Below are positions 1 through 8,800 of a stretch of 13,619 bases of DNA, one piece after another; position 1 is the stretch's first letter, and every line of letters starts with the position of its first letter. The stretch spans positions 1-13,619 of the forward strand of contig DASRJP010000201.1 in assembly GCA_035649415.1 (NCBI GenBank), read 5' to 3'. This DNA comes from DATKDU01 sp035649415. Lineage in GTDB: Bacteria > Planctomycetota > Planctomycetia > Pirellulales > Pirellulaceae. A program made the position numbers and the translations under genes. The notes under the pieces were generated by a model. It saw only the letters and a program-made list of their open reading frames with translations. It made no database searches and was not told where the DNA came from.

Positions 1-530
1 CTCCCGCGTCGCGGAGGCGGACGCCAGTCTTCCGAAGCGACGTCGGCGGCATAACCGGGTGGAAAGGGATTGGTTTCGCCAGCAGCGGCCGGCTTGCCAT
101 TTTCCAAGTTCGGAACCTCGGCTGCGTTGCGGGTTTTCGCAACTAGGTCCGCATACCACTTCTCGCTGTCGATCCACTGCGCTCCCCTTTGCCGCGCCGC
201 CCGCTGGACGCGGTGGTCGCTGGAAACGACTAGCAAGTGCCGCGGGTCGGCCGCACTGCCAATCAATTCCTCCAGCACCTCGTCGGCGGTGCTCTTTCGC
301 GGGGCGAACTGGACCGAAATCCCTTCCCACGACGCCTGCCGCGGCAGTCCCGGAGGAGCCGACGCGGCGTCGAAGACGATGGTAGCGCGGCTGCGGAGCT
401 TCGGATCGAGGGTCTGGGCCAGGAATTTGAGCAGCGCCTCCCGGGCCGCGGCCAGAGTGCCAGCTTGTCTGCCCCGCGGGAAGATATCGCAGGTATTCAG
501 CAGGTTGTAGCCGTCGATCAATAGCAACAT
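1..530 (-). CDS. YacP-like NYN-domain RNase family protein, 3' end outside window
   Basis: This is the N-terminal 176 residues of a minus-strand gene that runs off the left edge. The protein begins MLLLIDGYNLLNT, where the DGYN motif (Asp6) is the first acidic cluster of the NYN/YacP (PIN-like) nuclease fold. It continues with VIVFDAA (second acidic strand), a TADEVLEELI helix and LLVVSSDHRVQRAARQRGA, which matches the YacP pattern of a strand ending in SSD followed by a Gln-containing helix. The family is thought to be metal-dependent RNases; Bacillus YacP (Rae1) cleaves mRNA on the ribosome. The catalytic core is complete. After about residue 140 the protein turns into a Pro/Asn/Ala-rich stretch that continues out of view. 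The start is the first ATG of the frame, with a G-rich run (GGGGGG) about 15 nt upstream. The family call is secure; the substrate is unknown. Confidence 0.85.
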   Translation of the reverse strand, partial: MLLLIDGYNLLNTCDIFPRGRQAGTLAAAREALLKFLAQTLDPKLRSRATIVFDAASAPPGLPRQASWEGISVQFAPRKSTADEVLEELIGSAADPRHLLVVSSDHRVQRAARQRGAQWIDSEKWYADLVAKTRNAAEVPNLENGKPAAAGETNPFPPGYAADVASEDWRPPPRRG

Positions 531-876
531 TCGCGGCCTAACCCCCCCTCGCAATGGGTGCTGTCGGCACAATCGTTTCGCCCTGAGCCGGGGGAACTCA
601 CCGGGGGCTTTGGGCGTCTAACGGTGCGGCGGACTATCGCGTGCTGTTTTCTGGCCCGGTTTGGAATTGAAAGCTAAAGTTTCCTCGTTGACCAGCCGAT
701 TGGGGCCCGCCTTGCGGTCCCAGCGGCCGCTCAACGTGCCCGTCGCCGAGCGAACGACCCCGCCCGGCCCCTCGAAACGCTGGATCGGCGGCAAATGCCG
801 GACCAGATGACGTTCCTCCCCCAGGTTGCGGCATTGACGTGGTCACCAGAGGCGCCTGCGAGAGAACGCATCGACC
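531..876. other. Gap between divergent genes, with no confident gene
   Basis: This 346-bp stretch lies between the divergent starts of the NYN gene and the 111-residue protein gene. No clear promoter hexamer pair was found in it. Its only notable content is a minus-strand open frame (listed separately) whose codon third positions look coding-like. A competing minus frame at 634-846 is open but has weaker third-position bias and low-complexity Gly/Ser/Pro composition. Confidence 0.5.
618..842 (-). pseudogene. Possible small or broken coding region, unknown product
   Basis: A minus-strand frame of 74 codons, ending at the TAG at 618-620, reads CRNLGEERHLVRHLPPIQRF in its early part and later WDRKAGPNRLVNEE. 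Its third positions are strongly G/C for the first 50 or so codons, unlike the other two minus frames here. It has no ATG. An in-frame TGA sits at 843-845, and upstream of that an in-frame ATG at 876-878 would give MVDAFSRRRLW before the stop. A GGAGGAA stretch precedes an in-frame CTG at 804-806, and a TTG lies at 792-794. It could be a gene with a nonsense mutation, a non-ATG small gene upstream of the NYN gene, or chance. I recognise no family. Confidence 0.22.
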
Positions 877-1212
877 ATGAACTGCACCGATCTTGCCAAC
901 CGGATTCAGCGGCTTCAGCCGTCGGCCGCCCCGCGCGACGTGGCCCGCTTGTGCCTGCTGTTGGCTAACGCTACCGACAACATCGAAGCCCTCCAGGACG
1001 ACCGGGCTCTGACCAGCGCCTGGCGGTCCATGGGGCTGAAGCTACAGGCGGTCACCGACCAGCATGCGGCCATGACCGACGAGCTGGAATCGCTGGCCCG
1101 TACCGATCCCCAGCGCTTCACCCCCGAACAGATCTGGATCTTGCTGCGGGCGATCAAGGTGCAGAGCCAGATCCTGCAACTCTACGTAGGTGAAGCGGCG
1201 CTGAATGTCTGA
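877..1212 (+). CDS. Small all-helical protein of unknown function (111 aa)
   Basis: The product is 111 residues and begins MNCTDLANRIQRLQPSAAP. I do not recognise a family. It looks like a helical bundle without membrane segments or a signal peptide: long runs such as VARLCLLLANATDNIEALQDD, then QAVTDQHAAMTDELESLA and a C-terminal helix WILLRAIKVQSQILQLYVG. Two cysteines (residues 3 and 26) are not arranged as a metal site. Codon third positions are strongly G/C, which supports real coding. The opposite-strand frame at 915-1157 is a shadow with Ser/Arg-rich composition. The upstream Shine-Dalgarno sequence is weak (GAGAG about 11 nt before the ATG). The gene converges on the ABC exporter gene with 18 bp between the stop codons, so it is a single-gene unit or the last gene of one starting at 877. 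Confidence 0.75.
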   Translation: MNCTDLANRIQRLQPSAAPRDVARLCLLLANATDNIEALQDDRALTSAWRSMGLKLQAVTDQHAAMTDELESLARTDPQRFTPEQIWILLRAIKVQSQILQLYVGEAALNV

Positions 1213-1214
1213 GC

Positions 1215-1230
1215 CGCACGCTTTGGTGCG
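1215..1230. terminator. Weak hairpin between convergent genes
   Basis: CGCAC at 1215-1219 pairs with GTGCG at 1226-1230 around a 6-nt loop, exactly between the convergent stop codons of the small helical protein and the ABC exporter. There is no T-run on either side, so it is at best a weak bidirectional terminator. Confidence 0.25.
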
Positions 1231-3228
1231 TCAGGCCGATTGTCTGAATCCGATCTGATACAGCCGCCGGTAGAGGTCGCAGCGACGCAGCAGGTCGTCA
1301 TGGCTGCCGACGTCTACGATCAGGCCGCCGTCCATGACGACGATGCGATGGGCCAGTCCCAGCGACGAAACGCGATGGGTGACCATCAGCGTCGTGCGGT
1401 CGCGCGTGAATTGCTCGAGCACCTTGTGAATGAGCTGCTCGCTCTCGAGGTCGATCTGGCTGGTAGCCTCATCCAAGATGAGGATCTTGGGGTCGCGGAG
1501 TATGGCCCGCGCCAGGAGCACGCGTTGCCTTTGTCCGCCGGAGAGCCGGCCGCCGCGCTCGCCGACGTTGGTGTGATACCCTTTCTCCAGCTTCTCTGTG
1601 ATGAACTTGTGGGCATAGGCTTTCTTGGCCGCCTCGATCACCTCGGCATCGGTCGTATGAGGCGAGCCATAGCGGATATTGGCCAGCACGGTATCGTCGA
1701 ACAGCAGCCCTTGCTGCGAGACCATTCCCTGCATTTGTCTGAGGTCGCGCAGCCGCAGGTCGCGGATGTCCAGGCCGTCGATGCGAATCACCCCCTCGCC
1801 GGGGTCATAAAACCGCGGCAGCAGATTAATCAGCGTCGTCTTGCCACAGCCGTTGGGTCCGACGAAGGCGACGGTTTCGCCAAAGGGAATGGTGAGCTGA
1901 ACGTCGCGGAGCACGAGCTGGCCGGCGTTATAGGCGAAAGAGACGTTGTCGAACTTCAGCTCCGGCGTCGGACTTTTGACGAATTTGGGCTGCGGAGGAT
2001 CGACGATCTTCGGCTTGCGGTCGAGCATCTCGTAGACGCGGTCCGCAGCCACCATTCCGCGCTGGAGGTAGTTGAGAATCTCCGAGAGCTTACGGGCCGG
2101 GTCGCTGACCCCCGCCAGCAGAAAGTAAAAGGCCATCAGCGATGGCACGCTGAGCGGCCGGTCCATGATCTTGATTCCCAGCAGATCCGTCTGCTGGTTG
2201 AGAACGAGGTAGGCTCCGGCAATTAGCGCCAGACTGATAATCGACATTCCCAGTGCCTCGGCACTGCACCGGGCCAATGCATTGTAGAGGGCGATCTTCA
2301 GCGCCCGGAAGAAATACTGCTTGCCGGTTTGGTGCAGCTTTTTTCGAGCATGGCGTTCCATGCCGAAGGCCTTGACTGCCTGGATGCCGGCGAAAACCTC
2401 GGAGATCAAGTGATAGAGCTGCGACATTTCCTCCATGGCGCGGCGATTGGCCCGTTTGAGGGACTGCATCAGCCGGCCAATGATCAGAACCACAATCGGC
2501 GCGATCAACAGCGAGACCAACAGCAGCCGCCAACAGATGAACGCCGCCCCAACCAGGCAGGCGAGGGCCTTGAGCGGTTCGAGGAGCACGCGGCCAAGGA
2601 GCATGTTCAGGCCGCTGTGAATTTGATTCATGTCGTGAGTGAAGCGGGCCAGCATATTGCTCGAGCGGTCGTCGCTGAGCGTGGATAGTTCCAGCTTGAG
2701 CGTGCGGCGAAAGAGCTGCGTGCGAAGCTTGTACATCGCGGTTTGGCTCAACTTCTCCACGAGGATCATGTTGCTCACCAGGAGCACGTCCTTGAGCAGC
2801 GTCCCGGCGAGAAGCACTCCCACGACGATGGCCAGCGCCCAGAACGAATTGTTGGGGACCCAGCCGATGACGAGGTCGCGATACCAGCGGGACCATTTCA
2901 GGGCTTGGCGCTCGGCCTCGAGGCGGAATCGGGCTGTCTGGAGTTGGAATTTCAGTGGGCGTGCGGCTTCGGTTGACGCGGTGGCCAGGCGGAACTCCAG
3001 GCCGGCAATCTCCCGCCAGCCTTGGTTCACATTCGCTTCGATCTTTGCCACGCGATGAGAGACGGCGGTATGCGGTGGCTTGCCGCTGAAGATGATCTCG
3101 GTAATCGGCTGGACGAGGGCCAGATTGCCCCCCCAAAAGCAGGCCACCGCCACCGCGGTCAGCATCATCGCCACGAACGTAAGCCGCTGTGGCAGCGTTA
3201 GTGCGACGACACGAAAGAAGTTCCTCAT
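1231..3228 (-). CDS. MsbA-like ABC exporter, fused permease and ATPase
   Basis: This 665-residue half-transporter should work as a homodimer in the cytoplasmic membrane, exporting lipids, peptides or drugs. The permease part has TM1 at about 15-40, TM2 at 128-150, TM3-TM4 at about 215-250 and TM5-TM6 at about 322-375. The ATPase part is complete: Walker A GPNGCGKTT at 457-465, Q-loop Gln505, signature LSGGQ at 562-566, Walker B ILILD with catalytic Glu587, and switch His618. All catalytic residues are intact. Odd for the MsbA group is a charged, mostly helical loop of about 80 residues (about 44-125) between TM1 and TM2, which would face the periplasm. The gene lies 93 bp downstream of fmt on the same strand and may be co-transcribed with it. 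No good Shine-Dalgarno sequence precedes the ATG. The substrate cannot be read from sequence. Confidence 0.93.
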   Translation of the reverse strand: MRNFFRVVALTLPQRLTFVAMMLTAVAVACFWGGNLALVQPITEIIFSGKPPHTAVSHRVAKIEANVNQGWREIAGLEFRLATASTEAARPLKFQLQTARFRLEAERQALKWSRWYRDLVIGWVPNNSFWALAIVVGVLLAGTLLKDVLLVSNMILVEKLSQTAMYKLRTQLFRRTLKLELSTLSDDRSSNMLARFTHDMNQIHSGLNMLLGRVLLEPLKALACLVGAAFICWRLLLVSLLIAPIVVLIIGRLMQSLKRANRRAMEEMSQLYHLISEVFAGIQAVKAFGMERHARKKLHQTGKQYFFRALKIALYNALARCSAEALGMSIISLALIAGAYLVLNQQTDLLGIKIMDRPLSVPSLMAFYFLLAGVSDPARKLSEILNYLQRGMVAADRVYEMLDRKPKIVDPPQPKFVKSPTPELKFDNVSFAYNAGQLVLRDVQLTIPFGETVAFVGPNGCGKTTLINLLPRFYDPGEGVIRIDGLDIRDLRLRDLRQMQGMVSQQGLLFDDTVLANIRYGSPHTTDAEVIEAAKKAYAHKFITEKLEKGYHTNVGERGGRLSGGQRQRVLLARAILRDPKILILDEATSQIDLESEQLIHKVLEQFTRDRTTLMVTHRVSSLGLAHRIVVMDGGLIVDVGSHDDLLRRCDLYRRLYQIGFRQSA

Positions 3229-3321
3229 GGCGAATCCGTTCGCGGGACGATCATCCTGATCCGGGCCAATGCGCGATAGCGTCAGGCGAGGTTTTAGCAG
3301 AACCCCCCTGTTTGGCCAAGT

Positions 3322-4281
3322 TCATGCCGGGCCCAACCGCTCGCCGGCTTTCAGCGGATAGCCGCGGAGGAATTCGCTAGCATCCATCACCCGCTTCCCT
3401 GCGGGTTGTAGCCGCTGGATCGCCAGTGCTCCCGTACCCGTGGCGACGACAAGCCGTTCACCATCGCTCAAGATCACCTGTCCGGGCTCATTCCGCACTC
3501 CGCACTCGGCGCTCTGCACTTTGTCGAGAATGACGCGGAGCGGCTCCCCCTGCGCTCGCAGCCAATAGGTGTAAGTTCCCGGCCACGGCTTGAGCGCCCG
3601 CACCTGATTGCGAATCCGCTGGGCACTTTGCGACCAATCAACCGCTCCGTGCTGCTTGGTCAAACGCGGCGCCTTGCTCGCCATTTTCGTGTCCTGCCGT
3701 TCTCCGATCGGGGAGCGCCCATCCCAGGCCTGGAGGCGGGTGATCGCCTCATGAATCGCTTCCACGCCGAGCTGCGAAAGTCGAAGTTCCAGCTCTGGCG
3801 TTGTTTCGTCAGGATCGATCGGTGTTTTGCGAATTGCCAGGATCGGACCGCCGTCCAGCCGCGACGTCATGTGAATCACCGTCACGCCGGTCTGAGTCTC
3901 GCCATTCCAAATGGCCCAGTGAACCGGCGCTGCACCGCGATACTTGGGAAGCAGCGAGCCGTGGAGGTTGATGCCGCCGAGGGGGGCGGCACTCAACGTC
4001 TCGTCCGAGAGAATCTGACCATAGTCGCAGACCACCAGCAATTCGGGACGCAGATTGGCAAGCTGCTGTCGCGACTGGGGTGTGTTAATGCTGTCCGGCG
4101 CCAGCACGGGAATGCTGCGGGACTCGGCCAGGTCGCGCATGGGATTGAAAGGCGTCTTTTCGCGCCCTTTTGCCGGCGGCGTCGGGCGCGTGACGAGCGC
4201 CGGCACGTCGTGGCCCGCATCGAGCAGTGCCGCCAGCGTGGGCACAGCGAACGGGCCGGTTCCCAACATGAGGATGCGCAT
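3322..4281 (-). CDS. fmt: Methionyl-tRNA formyltransferase
   Basis: Fmt transfers the formyl group from 10-formyl-tetrahydrofolate to Met-tRNA of the initiator type, in the cytosol. At 319 residues the length is usual for the family (E. coli 315). The N-terminal Rossmann domain starts MRILMLGTGPFAVPTL. The hallmark INLHGSLLPKYRGAAP supplies Asn105 and His107, and Asp143 completes the triad that corresponds to E. coli Asn106/His108/Asp144. The context around the Asp is LDGGPI where most homologues have LDTGD. The C-terminal tRNA-binding domain begins around KAPRLTKQHGAVDW (203 onward) and ends with the LQPAGKRVMDASEFLRGYP block. Residues 257-265 look like a repeat-derived insertion (separate entry). 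The gene starts 10 bp after the def stop codon, a classic def-fmt operon. Confidence 0.96.
   Translation of the reverse strand: MRILMLGTGPFAVPTLAALLDAGHDVPALVTRPTPPAKGREKTPFNPMRDLAESRSIPVLAPDSINTPQSRQQLANLRPELLVVCDYGQILSDETLSAAPLGGINLHGSLLPKYRGAAPVHWAIWNGETQTGVTVIHMTSRLDGGPILAIRKTPIDPDETTPELELRLSQLGVEAIHEAITRLQAWDGRSPIGERQDTKMASKAPRLTKQHGAVDWSQSAQRIRNQVRALKPWPGTYTYWLRAQGEPLRVILDKVQSAECGVRNEPGQVILSDGERLVVATGTGALAIQRLQPAGKRVMDASEFLRGYPLKAGERLGPA
3487..3513 (-). repeat. Repeat-like insertion encoding SAECGVRNE within fmt
   Basis: On the minus strand this stretch contains GAGTGCGGAGTGCGGA, a short tandem of GAGTGCG units unlike the surrounding codons. It encodes SAECGVRNE at Fmt residues 257-265, just before the conserved PGQV turn of the C-terminal domain. 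The composition resembles dispersed planctomycete intergenic repeats, and the insertion keeps the frame. The repeat origin is an inference from composition only. Confidence 0.4.
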
Positions 4282-4291
4282 GGCTTAAGTG

Positions 4292-4870
4292 CTAACAATA
4301 TCTCCGCTCCCAATCCACCAGCCGCGCTGCGATCTGCTCATCGGACGGAATGGAACCGGTGGCGCGCCGGCTGGAGAACTCGGCCTCGAATTCCCCCAAT
4401 TCGTCAGCCAAATCGGTTCTCGAGGCGGGACTCATCCGGTCGGGAAAGAGCACGCCGTCAAGATGATCGAGTTCGTGCTGCACGCAGCGGGAGAGGAGAT
4501 CGGAGACGACCATGTCCACCTCTTTCCCCTCCAGCGTGTAGGCGTTGATTCGCACCTGTTTGGGACGGATGACGTTGCCGTACAGCCCCGGCAAGCTGAG
4601 GCATCCCTCTTCGGCTTCCTCGCTTCCTTTGGGAAAGCTGATGACCGGATTGAGAAACACCATTTCTTCCCCTTCCTGGGGATCGGACTTGAGATTTACT
4701 ACGAATAACCTCAGCGGCAAATCGACCTGGTTGGCCGCCAGGCCAATTCCCTTGTTCTCGTACATCAGTCCGAACATGGAGCGCACGATCTCCCTCAGCT
4801 CGGGATCGACCCGGCGAATCGGCTTGCTTTTGTGGCGCAGGGTCGGATGCGGATAAGTGATGATCTGCAA
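4292..4870 (-). CDS. def: Peptide deformylase
   Basis: Def is a cytosolic metalloenzyme that removes the formyl group from nascent proteins. All three family motifs are present: GIGLAANQ (residues 41-48 from the chosen start), EGCLS with metal ligand Cys90, and QHELDHLDG with ligands His132 and His136 and catalytic Glu133. A charged tail of about 40 residues follows the core. I chose the TTG at 4868-4870, which gives 192 residues and makes LQIITYPHPTLR the N-terminus, where family members begin. An in-frame ATG at 5017 would add 49 low-complexity residues, and a TATAAT element at 4919-4924 lies inside that extension. A second in-frame TTG at 4898-4900 is possible. No convincing Shine-Dalgarno sequence precedes any of these. 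The gene is first in the minus-strand def-fmt-ABC run. Confidence 0.93.
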   Translation of the reverse strand: MQIITYPHPTLRHKSKPIRRVDPELREIVRSMFGLMYENKGIGLAANQVDLPLRLFVVNLKSDPQEGEEMVFLNPVISFPKGSEEAEEGCLSLPGLYGNVIRPKQVRINAYTLEGKEVDMVVSDLLSRCVQHELDHLDGVLFPDRMSPASRTDLADELGEFEAEFSSRRATGSIPSDEQIAARLVDWERRYC

Positions 4871-4918
4871 AGCTGCTGAGCCAGGGCGAGGAGGAATCAA
4901 GCGGCCGGAAGTCGCTGA

Positions 4919-4924
4919 ATTATA
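4919..4924 (-). promoter_or_regulatory. Perfect -10 hexamer upstream of def
   Basis: On the minus strand this reads TATAAT, a perfect sigma-70-type -10 box in GC-rich DNA. No good -35 box lies 16-18 bp upstream. Transcription would begin near 4911, leaving a leader of about 40 nt before the TTG start of def, and would exclude the longer in-frame ATG start. Confidence 0.5.
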
Positions 4925-5082
4925 GAAACGCCCGTGAATGCCGCGTAGAGGCGTCCCGTGGGTCATCCGTGATGGAGCTCGTTGCCCCCATAAGCCGTTC
5001 GAGATTCCTGAGGACAAAGTCTTGTCTTGCCGGGAGGGATGAATAGCCTTGAAGAGGGTGGATGGCGGCCCGCGGCATCAGG

Positions 5083-5111
5083 TTGTGATGGTACGGGAGC
5101 GTGGCTACACT
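5083..5111 (+). promoter_or_regulatory. Sigma-70-like promoter for the FHA gene
   Basis: TTGTGA (5083-5088) and TACACT (5106-5111) are spaced by exactly 17 bp; each matches 4 of 6 consensus bases. The start of transcription would be near 5118, about 40 nt before the ATG at 5159. The upstream in-frame ATG at 5114 would then lie outside the transcript. Confidence 0.45.
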
Positions 5112-5158
5112 GAATGATCGGAACAGACGGCGTCTCGAAGGAGCGCGCGGAGCGAACA

Positions 5159-5812
5159 ATGTCGCTACAGGCGAGGCTAGTGGTCGTTGGTGGGGATGTA
5201 AAAACCTCCGAGATCAAGCTGCGCCTGCCGTGCATCGTGGGCCGCGGCCGCGGCAGCGCCATCGTGCTGGCCCATCCGCTGGTCAGCCGCCAACATTGCG
5301 AAATTTATGAGGCTGATGGCCGGCTGATGGTTCGCGACCTGGGTTCGCTCAACGGCACCTTCATCAACAACCAGCGGATTGCAGAAGCCGCGCCGCTGCC
5401 GCCGAACGAGCTGCTTACAATCGGTACGGTGACGTTTCGGGCCGTCTACGATCCATCGGCCAGCTCACCCGAGTCCGAGGAGCCTCCCACAAGGAACGGC
5501 GCGGCAGACACGGTTTTTTCGGGGCGTTCCCCTGCGGGGAGCGGAACGGAGCCGCTGGCTGCCGGTCTCGATGTCGCCGCCACGCAGCCGGCCAAGGGTG
5601 CGGACCAACTGGCATCGCAGTCCAGCCAGATCGTGCTTCCCCCAGCCGCGCAGCTTCCCGCCACGCCGCCTAAAGATCTGTTGCCGCCGGACGACGCACA
5701 AGCCCCCGCGGATCAACCGTCCGCGGAAGAGGAAGAAGACGCGGCAAGGGCGAACACGGACGACGACCTCCAGGTTTTTCTGAAGAGCCTGGGCAAGAAC
5801 GGTCAGTCGTAG
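5159..5812 (+). CDS. FHA-domain protein with disordered tail (217 aa)
   Basis: The forkhead-associated domain (about residues 6-97) binds phosphothreonine peptides. The conserved contacts are visible: Gly28-Arg29 in VGRGRGS, Ser43-Arg44-x-His46 in LVSRQH, and Asn65-Gly66 in GSLNGTFINN. The rest (98-217) is Pro/Ala/Ser-rich and probably disordered. It contains an EEEED cluster and ends in a short helix, DDDLQVFLKSLGK, that may be a docking tail. There is no signal peptide or membrane segment, so the protein is cytosolic. The ATG at 5159 is preceded by GGAG at a suitable spacing and fits the promoter at 5083-5111; a longer ATG start at 5114 adds 15 non-domain residues. The gene converges with the kinase-tubulin gene, with 27 bp between them, so it is a candidate reader of that kinase's phosphorylation. 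That link is inferred from position and domain type. Confidence 0.9.
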   Translation: MSLQARLVVVGGDVKTSEIKLRLPCIVGRGRGSAIVLAHPLVSRQHCEIYEADGRLMVRDLGSLNGTFINNQRIAEAAPLPPNELLTIGTVTFRAVYDPSASSPESEEPPTRNGAADTVFSGRSPAGSGTEPLAAGLDVAATQPAKGADQLASQSSQIVLPPAAQLPATPPKDLLPPDDAQAPADQPSAEEEEDAARANTDDDLQVFLKSLGKNGQS

Positions 5813-5839
5813 CGCACAGCCGCGGCCTGGCGCATTTGT

Positions 5840-8800
5840 CTAGCGGGGCGGAAGCGGCTGCCAGACGATGTCGGTGCGGGAGTGCAATCGATACGCCAGG
5901 TCGGCGTAATCGGGGCGGTGGTCAATGATGGCTGCTGCCGCGTGGGAAATGGCAATGTCGGACAGCTCGAAGCAGAACACGAGATCGCTCGAGGTATCGC
6001 CAATCAGGGCGGGCGACTCTTTGAATACCGACGGCCCGACGAGCGCGTTCATCGTCTCAGCGTTACAACCCGACTGACTGGCCTCCGGAACGACGCACAT
6101 CATTCGCCTTTGGCCGCCGGCGCATTCCAGCCAGGGACGGGCCTCCGCCGTCAATTGCTGCACCGGGCTGCCGTCGCCGGAGCCCTGCTGTGGTCCCATG
6201 ACCATCGCGGCAATGTCGGCCGTCTGGACTTGCGCCAGCAGCACGCGTCGTGCGTCGCGCTTGAGCAGGTTGATCAATTCATCGCGTGCCTGGCCCCCCT
6301 GGAGGATTGTGCGACGGAAGCCGTTGGTTTGGAAGACGGACGTGCAGACCTGCTGGTCCAGGTCGGTCGCGAGCGAGTCAATCTGCTCCGCCAGCGATTC
6401 CACGACCCCCTGCCTGAGACCAGCCAGAGGATCGCTTTCGAACAACGGTTGATCCACGTCATCGGATTCGTCTTCCTTGCCGAAGTACGCGGTCATGCAT
6501 TTGACTTCGCGGGCCAGTTCGGCCAGCTTGTCCCCGCCGGCGGTGACAAAGCCTTGCGCGCCCAGCGCCAGTTGTCCCGCCGCTTCCGCGGCAAGCATCA
6601 TGAGCCGGACCTGTGCGTACTGAACCAGCATTCCTTCCAGCACGTGCGACGGCGTTTTGGAGGCTTTTGCCCGGCCGCGCGCATCGATCCCTGCCGCCTG
6701 CAGGAGCTGCTGCTCGGATTGGGCCATTTGCTGCAGCACCTGATTCCGCATCTCGTGGAATTTTTCCGCCAGAGTTTTGAGGTGTGCAGCGCTCCACTTC
6801 ACGATTCGCTGAGCGCCATAGACGCGCAAGCTCGGTTCGTCCGCCAGGGTCACCATGTTCACCTGCAAAACGCCGCCGATCTGGACGATCAGCCCCTTGA
6901 TCCGCTCGGTTAATGCCATTGGCAACGGGGCATTCTTAAGCGCGGCGACGCTCACCTCGACCTTGCGCGGACCAAAGAGATTGTCGAGTGCCGCCAGGCA
7001 TTGATCGACCGGATAGGGACCTTCGCCGCGGGAACGGGCGACGCCCCACATCAGCTTGCGGAAGTACGACAGCGCGTCGGTTCCCAGCTCCTTCTCCGCG
7101 GCCTGGTAGGCATGACGCAGGAACGTATCGTTGTCCAGCCCCGAGCCTTGCGCCATCTGAGCGGCGCGGGCATCGATGGCGGCATCCCGGTCCGCGGCCT
7201 CCTGCCGGGAATTAGCAGCCAGCGGGGACAGCAAGCGAATGGATTGCTTTCCTTCGGCCCGCTTTGGCTCGCCGAGCCAGCGCCGCACCACCGAGCGGCA
7301 GAGTTGATCGACTTTCTTCTCCAGGAGGTCGTCGCCGGAAAAGCCGACGCGGCACAGGCCAAAGCTTCGCAGCAGGAACTCTCCGGGGCATGTATCCCGT
7401 TCCACAGGAGGCTGGCTGCGACACGCGGCAAGATAGCCGCCCGCCGGCGTGCCGGCGTCCAGGAACAGGTATTCCGCCATCTGCTCGCAGCCGGCTTCAT
7501 ACTGCTCGTTGGACAGCTCATTTCCGAGGTGGAAGAGGTACGCGGTTTGAATCCCGGCCGAAGTTCCCGAGCGAGGATCAACCTTGAGCGATTGGTCACC
7601 GGGATACACGCCGCCGGCGCGCAGGCATTGGTTCAGCTCGGTGAGCGTGACGTAGGCGTTCACCTGTGCCAGTTGCTGGGCTGCCGCCTGGCGGCACGTA
7701 TTGTGAGCCAGAACCAGCATGACGTCGCCAGTTGCCTTTTGATCCTCCAGTAGCTGCCGCAGCAGGAAGGCCACGTCCAGCACCGCTCCGCTTCCCGTGG
7801 CGCCGGAGATGGAAGCCAGCACCACGATGCGGACTGGTTGTCTTTCGCCGCCAGCGCTGGGCGCCGTCGCCTTCAGAAAAGACTGAAGCTGTGCTCTGAA
7901 GTGCCTGCGCACCACGTCGCCATGGTCGACAAGTGCCAGCCGGCCAAGCGGCCGCACGCCCTCGGTTTGCTGGGAGCGAGGAATGTTGTAAAGCCAGCGG
8001 CGGCTGAGCCACTCCAGGTGCTTGTTCGATTCGATCCGATAGTCCTGACTCTTGCGGAGCGGAATGGCGATCGTCTCGTGCGGGCTGAGTGGAGCGCCAT
8101 CATCGCCGTGAGTCGCGCGCATCACTTCGCGCTGGTCCGTGTCGACAAAGCACATGGGAAATAGGGTCGCCCGCTGTCCCTGGTAGCGGTCCTCCAGCTT
8201 GCGCCGCAGGCGCTGCAGAGTGCGGCCTGCCGTGGCGCCCAGGCCCACGTAAAAGGTTGGCACTGGCTTCCACTGGCTTACGTCCACCGCCAAGGGCGGC
8301 AAGTCCACCACCTCGCGCTCCTCGTCCGGCGCCGACCAGAGCGCCGACCGGTCGGGCTGGACGCCGCCGACCAGCGATTGGCGCAGGTCTTCGTCCGTTT
8401 GCGTTCGGGAGGACGGCGTGAACGCGGTTGAGGGACGCAGCCTGGCCTCCGCCTCCGCTTCTCGCCCCTGGGCTGCCAGGAGTGCCGTGTGATTGGCAAT
8501 GTCGGCATCGCGGAGCATATCTCCGGGAGTTCGCGGGCCGCCAGTACGGATTTCCGTGGCATTCATGCCGGCGGCTGGCGTGCTCCCTGGGGAGCCGACA
8601 TCCGTCTTCATCACGCCGGGAACCGGCAGCCCAAACGCCCCCAAGGAAGGAGCGGGAGCTGCCGCGGGCGCCGGCGCGTCCTTGCGACCCTCCGCTCGTT
8701 TACCGCGAATGAGCGTGTCTACAAGCTCGCGACAGTTGGCGAAACGGTCATCCGGGTTCTTGGCCAGCGCCTTGGCGATGACCTCTCGATCCTCTGGCGA

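Noticed and set aside
634..846. 70-codon minus frame beginning at a GTG
   Set aside because: It has weaker third-position G/C bias than the neighbouring minus frame and low-complexity Gly/Ser/Pro composition.
1240..2226. 328-codon plus-strand frame opposite the ABC exporter ATPase
   Set aside because: It is antisense to a gene with all ABC motifs intact. The translation has no recognisable domain.
3628..4548. 306-codon plus-strand frame opposite fmt and the end of def
   Set aside because: Both minus-strand genes are conserved essential enzymes with intact catalytic motifs.
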